From: Blepharisma japonicum
Lineage: Eukaryota; Ciliophora; Heterotrichea; Heterotrichida; Blepharismidae
Reading direction: 5' to 3'
Assembly (NCBI GenBank): GCA_949751835.1
Contig: CATKHK010000012.1
Span: 124,001-188,000, forward strand
Length of the DNA: 64,000 nucleotides
Position numbers and translations under genes: made by a program
Shown: one piece after another, positions 40,339 through 51,283 of the stretch
How positions within the stretch are numbered: position 1 is the stretch's first letter
Layout: the number at the start of each line of letters is the position of its first letter
The notes under the pieces: generated by a model
Databases searched by the model: none
Seen by the model: the letters and a program-made list of their open reading frames with translations, nothing else
What the model was told of the DNA's origin: nothing

Positions 40339-42498
40339 ATGCAAGTTTCTCAAATTTCACGAGAGCCAAATCACCAAGCAATAATCGAGGCTATCAAAGA
40401 ATATCTACATGAGCACAGGTATACTGAAACTCTTCAATCAATCGAAGTAACCCTCATATAGAGAGAGCACATAGTTGGCAAGTCAATGTTTTTCGATTCA
40501 TTAAATCACGCCTTAGATAACGGAGAAAAAGAGTCATTTTTCAATATATGGAACAGCAATATTTCCCAAGAACTCAAGTCGAGCACTGAAGGACAAGTTT
40601 TGGAATTTTATATCAGAGTATTCTTTGCAATTTATCCTTGCCATGACATAAAAGGCAGAAATTCGATAAAAGACCCAAACAATAAAGTCTTCAAACAAAA
40701 CATGAACGATTTAAAAAACTTTCTAGAGTCAAGAGGCCCAGCACTAGCTTCCCTCGAAGAAATCCTTCCGTTCTACGCGCTGCCTTTTATGCCAAATCCA
40801 ATTGGCCATAAAGGTTTTAAAGACTTGTTTACTATGAAATGGCTAAACGAGCTGAAACTCAGGGTGGGGAATTTTATCCAGGAAAAAGACCCACAAACCG
40901 TCCCCACTACTTTAGACAAAATGTATATGATTTATGTGGAAAACTCCCGCACACAGTCAAGAGGGAGAGAGGATTCAAAAAGAACTCAAGCATTGGAAAA
41001 AGAAATTCAAAGCCTAAAGCATGAAAATGAAATGTTATTAGCACAGCAAAGTCATCAGCAACCAAATAACTGGGAAATCCAATGCAGAGAAATATACCAA
41101 ACTGCAAAAGAATTCAGCAAATTATTGCAGCTTTCTCTGACTGGAAAAGCTGTAAATGAAAGCTTGTCAAGAGCTGCCTATGAGAAATTGGCGAAATTTG
41201 ACAAAGCAATAAATAAACCTAGCCAAGAACTTATAGAAAATCCTTCACCTCAGCCTTCATTTTTCAAATCCAGCGAAATCCGCCTGATCAAAGGCTACTC
41301 CTATTTGCCACCTATAAACTATGCCAGTATAATCCGTGATGTCTCTTCTCTGCAAGACGATCTGCAGATATGTGCAATTTTGCAGGCATTGAGATGGAGG
41401 TTAACTCGTTCTCAATTTTCTGTCAGAAAAGAACAGCTTGAAAACTATATCCGATTTAATATCCTTTGCACAATAAAACCTCATGACCTTTTGCTTGACC
41501 AGCTCTTGACTTCTACTCGCAGAGTCAAAGAATTTACAGTAAGGTTCCTCAATGTAATTTCGTCAGAAAGCAAAGGACGTTCCTATTTACTACAAAAAGA
41601 CAATTTGATATCTTTACTGGTACAAATTTTATATGCAGAAAAACAAGATACCATTTTACGGCAAAATGCTTTGGGGGTGCTGCAAAAGCTGTCATTGAGA
41701 AAGGCAGCACAGTCTATCATGATAGAGCTAAATATGCTGGACTGGCTTATGAAAATACTGAAATATGATTTAGACAACATTGGTGACTATACTTTAGAAT
41801 ATGCTGCAGCTTTGTTGATGAATCTATCACTCAGAAAAGCTGGGAAAAACAAATTAGAAGAGCATGCCTCAGATGTGATGACCATGCTGAATAAATTCTT
41901 AAACCATAGCAACACCCAAGTGAAAACTTATATTAACGGGACACTGTACTCCATCCTTACACGGCAAAGTATGAAAGAAGCTGCAATCAAAATTGGAATG
42001 GAAAAGAGATTAAAAAATCTAAGTGTAAACGCTGAAGAAAGCATAAAAAGGCAAATATCGTTCATTTTGGAACAAATTAAACATGAAGGGGAAAGCGAAA
42101 GCAGCACAGAAGATGAGCAGGAAGAAGTTGAAGATGAAGAATTTGAAGGAGACGATTTGATTGCGGAAGAAGAAGATATGGATGACATCATTGTGCAGCA
42201 AGGGGTGCTGACTGGAGAAGGACTATTAAGAGAAAGATATTCACAGCAAGGTCCCCATAGCTCTGAACCAAAGAAAAAGAGGGCATCAACTGAGCAGCCA
42301 AATGCAAAGCAGAGAGAATTTTCTGATTCTTCCACCAAATTAGAAGTTTTGATGAGGGAAAGTCCTAAACGAAAAGATACAAGAGTTGTGCCTGCAGCTG
42401 ATTTGCAGCCACCAAAAATAGAAAAAGTAGAGAGTGAGCAAATTGACTACACAAAAGCATTCACTTCAAGAAGCAAAATACCAAGAACTCCAATATAA
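40339..42498 (+). CDS. ARMC9: ARMC9-like LisH/armadillo basal-body protein
   Basis: Two exons (40339-40446 and 40462-42498) are separated by a 15-nt intron and give 714 residues. The N-terminal LisH is at about 10-36 (AIIEAIKEYLHEHRYTETLQ), with the intron at its end. A CTLH-like part follows with the ARMC9 signatures FYIRVFFAIYPCHDIK, LESRGPALASLEEILPFYAL and NPIGHKGFKDLF. A coiled coil (about 165-190) and an armadillo region (about 370-535) come next. An acidic low-complexity stretch (EDEQEEVEDEEFEGDD) and a basic tail end the protein. ARMC9 homologues localise to basal bodies and cilia in ciliates and animals. The first exon is only 36 codons long and is missed without the intron. It lies just downstream of the E2 array. 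Confidence 0.92.
40447..40461 (+). other. 15-nt intron in the ARMC9 gene
   Basis: GTAACCCTCATATAG, phase 0, ending in an in-frame TAG. Removal fuses the LisH exon (QSIE) to REHIVGKS. A at position 10. Confidence 0.92.
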
Positions 42499-42599
42499 GT
42501 GTTAGAAATTGATTAATAGATAGCTTTTCGTAAATAAAATAATTTTACCTAAAATATCTTAATAATGATACTATTTTAATTAGTTTTGTGGTTTAAAAA

Positions 42600-43634
42600 T
42601 TATTTTTTAAGCATTTTTGTAAGCATTTCTATTTTTTTCATAGCATCTTCCGGATTTGACTTTAATCCAAGCCTATCCTTTTCATGCTTCATATATTCAC
42701 TTTGTAAAATTGATCTAATCCTAGGTGCCCTGTCGTCTTCTTTAGGAAATCTTGTTGCATATTCAGTCCAAGAACCATCATATAAAGAATTATTTGTTTT
42801 GCCAGCAAGTTCAATTGCAAGTATATTGACACAAGCTGAGATTCCGCTCCCACACATATGGATAGTATGTGCACTTTCATCCATATTAATTCCTGCATTT
42901 ATAAACTGCTTCTTCAGTTCTTCAGGCTTTTTAAAAGTTCCGTCATTTTCGAAATTAAACTTGAAGCAATGGTTTTTCGATCCCCTTACATTGCCACTTC
43001 TGATGCCTTCTCTGGGCTCTGGATCAATTCCTAAAAAGCGTTTGGGTGGCCTTGCATCAAGAATTTGAGTATTAGTTTGAGGAATTGTAAATCTGGAGCC
43101 TAACAAGGAAAAAAACGATGTCATAACTTCAAAGTTTTTCACTTTTTTCTTATCAAATTGATAATTATATTCTTCATTGTTTTCTCCTTCAGGATTTTGG
43201 TAGATTTCATACTCAGAACTTTCTGTAGGGAGACTTTCAGATACTCATTTTGGAAGACCTCCATCTAAAACTGCGACGTTTTTCTTACCAAAGCATTTAA
43301 ATGTGTACCACACACGAGGAGATGTGAATGCTCCGTGTCTGTCATAGCAGACTAGTAAATTATTGTCATTTTTTATGCGCAGCTTTTTCATAAAGGTTAT
43401 GAATGTATCTAGTGTAGGCATCATGTGTGGAAGAGAAATAGTCTTGTCTGAAATTTCATCAATGTCAAAGAATTTAGCGCCTGGGAGTCGGACTTTAAAA
43501 TGCTCTGATTTTGGATTTCCAGAGACTCCTGGGATGTCATAGCTTGCATCAATAATATACATGGGCACCTTTTGCAGCATTAAATCTGCAAGTTCACGGG
43601 TTTTAATTAAAGTAGAATGGAATCTTCTTATCAT
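42600..43634 (-). CDS. Thiosulfate/3-mercaptopyruvate sulfurtransferase (two rhodanese domains)
   Basis: The protein has 344 residues (TGA = Trp near 43245). The first rhodanese domain (about 15-145) is the inactive type. The second (about 175-330) holds the active-site loop CGSGISACV, with the catalytic Cys in CGSG and the family's Gly-Ser/Ile spacing. The DARPPKRFLGIDPEPREGIRSG stretch, mostly conserved, marks the second domain entrance. The N-terminus MIRRFHSTLIKTR is basic, suiting a mitochondrial import signal. These enzymes move sulfur from 3-mercaptopyruvate or thiosulfate to cyanide or thiols and feed iron-sulfur and H2S metabolism. CGSG[VI][ST]A points to the mercaptopyruvate type, where rhodanese proper has CRKGVTA. 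The stop is TAA. Confidence 0.93.
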
Positions 43635-43897
43635 TTTATTAAGTTTAGACTATATACAATCATCGTTGTAACAATTTGAAATTATTTTCTCTAAAGTATT
43701 CAAATTGTCAAAGTCTAGAAGAGAAAAACTTATTATTTTCATAGATCATTGATTGATTATTTGCTTCAATTAAATTCTCAAATTTTTAATATTAATGAAA
43801 AATTTATGAAAGAACTAAATCTTCAATGCTTCAAGATATACAGCATTTGCTTAATTAAATAAAATATTTAGAGTTTATAAATTCATATACATTTTAA

Positions 43898-46800
43898 ATG
43901 GAAAAGCCTGAAGATCTTATTGAATATGAAACATATAGTGATGCAAGCATTACATCAAATCACGATTTTCAACAATCCAACATTTCCTCATGTGAAGAAT
44001 CTGATTATAGACATGAAAAAGCCATTTTAAGTCCTTCACAAACATCTGAAAACCTTTCCTCCATGGATGAAGAGGGAAGCACAAATTTGAATCAGCCTCA
44101 AGCACCGCCATTATTTTTGAAAGAAGAAAAGCAAAGAAAGCAGTCTTACAAATGCAATACAGAAAGAAACGAAGAAGAAAGCACAGAGAAGAATGAACCC
44201 CAGAGCATTTTACAGATATTATGCAATTCCTTTTCAATTGTTTCATGCTATGATTTTCGAAGACTTATAAATAGCAATGAAATTGCAAATATGTTTTCAA
44301 ATATTTGTATAGACCAAGAAGATGCTACATTAATGAGCTATATTGATAAGCTAAAGGAAGATTTCTCTAGATTAACTTCAGCAATTTCCCTTTATAATTT
44401 ATTAGTACCTCAGCGAGTAGTGAAAAATTTAATAAAAGAATGCATCGAATCTCTCAAAAAAAGATCAATTCCCGATATCCAAAGTCTCTGAAGCAGTATA
44501 TTAATTGATGAAAATCAAAGAGTTCTGGACTCTGCCAATGAAATTTACGACTCTACCATTATGGATCATACTTCTCAAAAATTCCCAGTAAGCAGAAAAG
44601 AACTTAAATTAATTCATAAAGATGCTAAAAAGTTAGCACTTACCTATTTCTTTGAAAACTCCATTGGATATGATATAAAAACTTTATTGGAAATTTTAAA
44701 TGAAAAAATACATGAAAAATCTGAAAATCTTAAAATAGAAAATGAGCAGTCAAGTAAAGCCTTTCTATCAGCTTTTATGAACGAGAATTTCAAAGTGATT
44801 TCTAACAAGATGAAATCAGGGACTATGGCTTATATGGACTTTGAAAGGGAGTTAAGGCATTTCCAAGAATTTGTTAGAAGCCATGGACCTAATTTAGGGT
44901 GCAAAGAAGAAAGCTTGATGGACTTTTGCTATAATGTGACGGCAGCTGCAAGTGAAAGCTTTCTAAGACAAATGAGCCAGGAGCTGAAGTTTTATAGAGA
45001 AACTTCTGAAAACTCAAAAGTCTGTGTAAGCTCTGAGATGTCACAAATGAAAGAAGTCTATAACAAAGAAAAAGAAGACCTTTTGAAGAAAATTGCATCA
45101 TTTGAAAGTGAGAGAAGCAATCTCGCAGAAAGAGAAAAAAACCTCCAAGAACAGATAAAAAGCTTTAAAGGTTATATTGATAAAATTGAGCAAGGTAATA
45201 GAGATTTGGTAAAAAATATAAAATCTGATGCACAGAAAGAAATTCAAGATTCTCTAAATAAGATTTCAGAGTATGAAGACAAAACCAAAGAGCTTGAAAG
45301 GCATATTTATCAAATTGAATCAGAAAAAGCACAAGAAATTGCTCTTCTAGAGCAAAAAATAAATTTCCTTGAAAAATCTCTAGAAGAAGGCAACATTAAA
45401 GTTCAAAAATTATTGAATGAATTGAAAAATGAGAAGAAAACTTATAATCAGGCAATCAAAGACATACATGTGAAGTATGAAGAACAAATTCAAAGCTTCC
45501 AAGCCAAAATCTCACAAGAAAATGAAAAATTCAATGATTTCGAAGGCACATTAAATGACAAAGAATCTGAAATAGAGCAACTGAGACTAATGTCAAGCAG
45601 AAATGAGCTTCAGCTCTCGAATTTATTAAAAGAAAGTAAAGAAGAAATCCAAGCTCTCAAGCAAAAACTTGACCAAAAAGACCTGTTTTATAAAAAAGAA
45701 TGTGAAAATGTCCAAAAATCAATCGAAATGGAACTAAAGCATCTTCGAGAGCGATTGATTGAAACTGAAGCAAAACTAAAAGAAAAAGACTTGCAGATCG
45801 CTAGCGGCGCATCGTCTACACAAAAAGAGGTTGCTATACTCCAACAAAAGTCAGAATTTCTAGAACAAGAACTGCTCGAATCCAAAAGAGTGTTAGAAGA
45901 AGAAAGAAGGATGCATGAAACCATGATGCAAACTTTGAATAGAGTCAGCTGCGATCTTACACAAGAAGAAATGCAAATTGAAATAGAAAAAATAAGAAAC
46001 TCCTATGAAGACATGCTGAGATCTTCTGAAGATGCAATTGAGCAGCTTAAAGAAGAACTTGGGAACGAAATTCTTCAACTAAAAACAGATAAAAGAGATA
46101 TTGAGATGCAAATGGAAACTATCAAAATTTCATATGAAAATAAAGAAAAAGAATATAAAGACACTATAGAAGCATTCAATCTTGATAAACAAAAGAGTAT
46201 TGAAAAAATAAAATTACTACAAAATGAAGTAGCAGTTCTCTCAGAGGACTGCGAGATTAAGTCAAAAAAGAAAATAAAAGACCTAGAAGGGAGAATTGAA
46301 GAGTTATCGTTAACTCACAATAAAGAAATATCAGCCTTGAAGATGGAAAATGAGCAAATCTTAAATCAGCTAAAGAAACTGCATAGTGATGAAAAAGCAA
46401 TTATTGATCAGAGGGTAAAAGAAGAAAAAGAGCGTTTTGAAAAGAAATATTCTATTGCTTGTGAAGAGTATGAAGACAGGATAAGGGAGGAGCAAGAAAA
46501 GTATGAAGAAGAAATAAATGCTTTACAGGATGAACTGCAAGGCTTCCAAGAATCCAAAGCCAGAGAAATTCAGCAGGTGCGCCATAAAGCAGCTTTAGAT
46601 GTCCAGAAGCTGGAAACTTTGGAAATTTATTTACAAAGCCTTAAAGATCAAATAAGCTCAATGCAAATGTCCCATGCTCAAGCAATAGAAAACCAAATGA
46701 TAGCATTTACAAATGAAAGAAATCTTCTATTAGAAAAAATTGAGAAATTAGTTAATGACGTTTCCTTGAAAGAAAGAGAAATGGCTAATATGGAATTCAA

Positions 46801-48370
46801 GGCAGAAACTCTACAAAATAAGTTTGCAAGTCATGAAAAAGAGCTTGAAGACGTAAAGGATCAAATGAACAAAGAAAGAATGAATTTCATTGAAAGACTA
46901 GATTGTGCTAAAAAAGCTAATCATAAGCTCGCTGATGAAATAAGCCAAAAGAAAAGCGAGTATAAAAGAGAAATCGCCCTAGCAAATCAGCATATTGAAT
47001 TCCAAGCCAAAAAAATAGCTGATTTAGAAAAAACTATACAAGAAAACCAAAAAGGAGGAAGCTCCTCAAAATCGTGGAAGATGGAGAATGGACAAGATGG
47101 CTTTGAAATGATAGAAAAATTGAGCGTAGAAAAAGAAAAAGCCTTGAAGAAAATCGATATGAAAAGAAGAACTATTAAAGAATTACAATGCAAAATAAAT
47201 AAACAAACCGCCATTTTTGAAAAAGAAAAATCAGTTTTAGAAGAAAAAGTTGAGCAGTTGACTCAGAAAAAGCAAGAAACTGAAGAAAGGAACAATGAAG
47301 AAATAAGAGATCTCCGAGAGCAGCTTGCCTGCAGAGATGGAGTTGTGATCCGCGATAAATCAACAATATTAAAAGAAAACGATGCACTAAAAACGAATGT
47401 TTCTGATTTAGAGCGAAAAATTGCGGAGCTATTGGCGACTGCTGACCGAGAAAAAACTTTGTGGGAAAATAAAGTCACTTTTTTGACTTCTCAGAGAGAT
47501 CAAGCTAGAAACAGCACAATTGAATCTCAAAGGAAGTTTGAACTAGCCTTGGAGCAGCTTCAGAAGAGAGGAAATCGTGACAAACCAGATCAGTCTTCTA
47601 TACTCTCTTCTGTTGAAGCTAACTATAATCACCAAATCAAAGAGCTTCAAGAAGCAAACCAATTAATAGTCAATGATTTAAATATTAAAATAAGGTCACT
47701 TGAAAAAGACCTGAAAATCATTAAAGACGAACTCGAGCAGGAAAGAAGATTAAGGAATGTGGACTCAACAATGCTAGAAAACCAAGTGCAAGAGCTTATA
47801 GAAAATGAAAAACAGTTGAAAGAAGAAATAGAGATTTTGAATAAACAAAAAGAAAAAGAAATCAAGGAAACATGTGAAAACCTTAAGCACGATAAAGAAA
47901 TTTTAAGAAGTCAAGTTTCTGATTTAGAGCAAAGAGTTAAAGATTTAGAGACGCAAAAGAATTCTATATATATTGAATATGAGAAAGAAAAAGCAAAATG
48001 GGCATTAGATAGGGATCATTTGATTTCAGAAAAAAATGAAAGCCAGGACCTTATTGAAAGATTGGAAAAACGAAAAGAAACGTTAGTAAGAGAAGTCGAA
48101 AAATTGAGGGCAGAAAGAGGAAGCAGAAGCAGAGCCTCCAGCATTGCTAGAAGTAGGCCAAGCATTGTTCCAAATAAATCGTATTTCTCAACATTCAATG
48201 AAGATGCTGCAAGTGTTGCGAGTGATAAGAAAACAGAGGAAAATACAACAGTTTGCAACACTCCTTCAAGTTCATCAAATCATGATTATTCTCCTCAACC
48301 CTTAAAAGTGAAAAATTATACAGTAAAGCCCACAAGTCCCATTGAGCCTAAGAAGCTAAATAATATTTAA
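43898..48370 (+). CDS. Giant coiled-coil protein (1,490 residues)
   Basis: One frame with an in-frame TGA near 44489 (Trp). A disordered Ser/Glu/Asn-rich head (about 1-100) and a small globular helical part (about 100-230, with RLINSNEIANMFSNICI and LMSYIDKLKEDFSRL) precede a heptad rod that runs almost unbroken from about 380 to 1,425. The rod is Glu/Lys/Gln/Leu-rich throughout. A basic Ser/Arg-rich piece (RGSRSRASSIARSRPS) and a Ser/Thr/Pro tail end the protein. There is no kinesin, myosin, LisH or membrane motif. Rods of this size in ciliates usually build fibres of the cortex or basal body, or serve as Golgi tethers; neither can be shown here. The stop is TAA. Confidence 0.85.
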
Positions 48371-48968
48371 TGCTACTTATTACTTATTTGATTTATTTTT
48401 AAACTAATAATTAAATTATGATATTAAAAAAAATTCAAAAGCTAGCATTCTTTATAAATCAAGTTAAAATTTATATTCTTTTGTATCCTTATTCACTTTT
48501 ATCTATTAGAATTCTTGACTTTTTCGTTAACAAAAACGTTTAACAATATTATAAATCCATACCCTTTACTCAATTCAAAGTTATTATTTTTATTGATTAC
48601 TGAGAATAAAATATTTTTGATTTCTTGTTTGAAACTTGGTAAAATAAGAAACTCCTGATGAAGGTATTAAAATTACCATAAATCTTCATTGAAAATGCAA
48701 AATTTTAAAAGCAAAAATCTAATTATGGAGATATACCTAATTACTGACTCTTTGACCTTAGACAGAAATTAATCATTAGATTAGAAATAAATCAAACATA
48801 AGAATGATTAATTCTTAATTTCCAATTAATCTTAAATCTTCTTCTAGGTTTTAGATTTGAACTCTGTCTCATTTTTTCTCTAAGCCTTTAAGATGTATCC
48901 TCCAGGATCTTTAGAAATATCTTTCATTCTCAAAATATTGGTTAATATGCCACTGAGTAAATTTATAT
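48371..48968. other. Intergenic, no feature recognised (598 bp)
   Basis: AT-rich spacer between two genes on the + strand. A T-rich segment and a stretch with several GATTA/TTAATC-type words near 48720-48835 are seen, but no RNA gene or repeat that can be supported. Confidence 0.55.
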
Positions 48969-50927
48969 ATGGAAGACAATTCAAGTGTTGGTGAGCCTTT
49001 ATCAATTTACTCCACATCCATCTCTACCCCATACCCCTTAGGTCTATATAAGAAAATTCAAACCCCAAACGCACACAAAAAAGGTTTCAATTCTCTACCG
49101 AAACTAAATAACAGTCAGCAATTTGATATCTACAGACTTTTCTGTCTGCATGCAAATTTAAATAACATTATCGCCAAGATCCCTACCACGCTTTTACGAA
49201 TCAGTAACACAAACCTATGCTATTTAGTTCAGAACAACAAATATGGGGCGATTATCACACGCCTTTGCACTGATGATGATTTCTTTGCTGAAATCCCTGA
49301 TAAAAATGACAACGAAAATCCGGTGTGCTGCTATAAAATTCTTGGAAAACCCACACAATTCTTATACACAAAAGAAAGTGCAATTTCTTTATGAAATTCA
49401 TCGACAGAAACATCAGACAAAATGCAAATTTTTGTGCAGCCAAGAAGTAAGCCATCTTCACTCACTAGAGCTTATTGGAGATTTGGAGGCAGAATCAAAT
49501 TTTATCTAATTGCAAATAAAACTAGGCCTCTTTTAAGGAGAAGAACAGTGATTCCAGCCGATTACACAAAAAGAAGTATGACTCTCACACCAAAAAACAT
49601 CAGGAGTAATATGAACTTACCACTTTTTAAAATAATTAACAGAAATACAAATGAATGCATGACACCTGCAACTGAAAGGCCAATTATTGATCATTGTCCT
49701 TCATTAAGCAGTTTTCGAAATTTTGGGAATTTTACTGAAAGACTTTCAGGGGAGGACCAATTTCCAGACCAAAATATAAATCCTATTGTGAGCGCGAGGG
49801 CATCAGAAGGAATTATGGTTATAGAAGATACTGTAAAAGTGCCTGAAATTGAAAATATGGTTGAAAAAATAGTATCATTCTTGAGAAAGCAAGTGTATAA
49901 TGATGAAGAACTCAGAGAAATTACTTTCGATTTCATTTTGTCAAAGGAAAAAAAATGAACATTTTTAGATTGCGTAGAAATTTCGCTGAAAAACAATGAT
50001 ATTAAATTTGAAATAGGAGAAATCAACTTAGGAGAGCCATCACAAGTAAAAAGAACGATTTCATTTATGGAATCTAAGCCCGAAGTCAATATACATATGT
50101 TTAAAGCTTTGAGCACAGAGCGAAGTGCTGAGTTGAATAGCGTTGAAGAGTTTGTGTGTCCGTTTTCTAATCTTTCATCTCAAAAGCCACCAAAGACACA
50201 TCAGCCCCCTCAACTCCCTCAGTCATCAAGCCACTGCAGTACAAAACATGTAAAAATAGTAGCAAAAGATGATCCAATCTTGAGTCTAAAACCTTCTAAC
50301 TTAGCAAGAATCAAAAATCTCAAAAAGCAAAGCATAAAAGCTTATCAAAACAGATCCTTAACAAAGAAATTAACAATTATGGACCAAATTCATCAAGACA
50401 ACCAACCTAAAAAGGTAAAAATTGAAGAGACAGAAGAGAAAAACGACTTTTACAATACTTCAAAGTCTTTATGAGACAATAAATATGATGTTCATATCAA
50501 AAAATGTTTTACTGATGCGATTAGAAAAATTGATGAAATGAATATGAACACAGAATTGCTAAAAGTTAGAAGCAGAAATCTAGTCGAGACATACGGAGGT
50601 GATGAGTTTTGGAATAAATTTATTATTTCTTTATACAAGAGAATTTTGTCAAGCGATGATCTAAAGCAGCACTTTCTAGACTCAAATATGAAAATGATTT
50701 TTAAGGGGATGTTCAAGGTTTTCAATGGATGTGCAACGTTTGAGTTTAGAAGAAAAATAAAAGTAGCTCATGAAAAGCTGGGAATACCTGAAGAAGACTT
50801 CAATCTTTACTCACAAATGTTTGAAGATACCCTTAATGAGTTCAATATAAGCGATACCGATAAGCAAGTTATTATGGCACAAATTCGATCGATGAAATGC
50901 CTGATTTGTAAACCAATCATGCCATAA
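48969..50927 (+). CDS. Large protein with C-terminal globin domain
   Basis: The protein has 652 residues (TGAs near 49394, 49958 and 50474 read as Trp). The first ~510 residues are poorly structured and have no named domain; a short beta-like stretch (AYWRFGGRIKFYLIANKTRP) and a basic Ser/Pro-rich linker (about 400-450) are visible. From about residue 525 comes a globin of the bacterial/truncated type: LVETYGGDEFWNKFIISLYK (helix B with the Gly-Gly turn), then DLKQHFLDSNM, MFKVFNGCATFEF and VAHEKLGIPEEDF. The His in VAHEKLGI is the likely proximal haem ligand. The end runs through helix G/H. Single-domain globins are ~120 residues, so the N-terminal partner is the odd part. The location is cytoplasmic by default. 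Confidence 0.82.
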
Positions 50928-51283
50928 GTCTAATTATTAGTAGATTATGCATAATTTTAGATTGAAATTTTGGAAGTATTTAATAAAGCATTTAAATTTG
51001 AGAAATAATTCCAAATATAAATAGTTAAAATTATAATATTTATTAATGATAAAAATTAAAATACTTTATTATGATAAAGTATATGTATAAATTCTATTAG
51101 CACAGTTTTTTTTGAATTTGATCTTAATTTATAATATAATAATAATACTTCTCATTGACTTATTTAGATAAGTTTGTATGATTTAAAGATTTTTCAGAAT
51201 TTAAACAATCTAATAGTTAGTTAGATGGAGCATTAAAAGCATAAAATGCTCAAAATAAAATAAATTGACCTGAACTGCTAACA
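50928..51283. other. Intergenic, no feature recognised (356 bp)
   Basis: AT-rich spacer holding the 3' end of the globin gene and the 5' leader of the receptor gene. No feature recognised. Confidence 0.6.

Noticed and set aside
46987-47865. Several minus-strand frames rich in Ser/Phe/Cys within the giant coiled-coil gene
   Set aside because: Antisense reading of Glu/Lys/Leu heptads gives Ser/Phe/Leu-rich frames. No motif.
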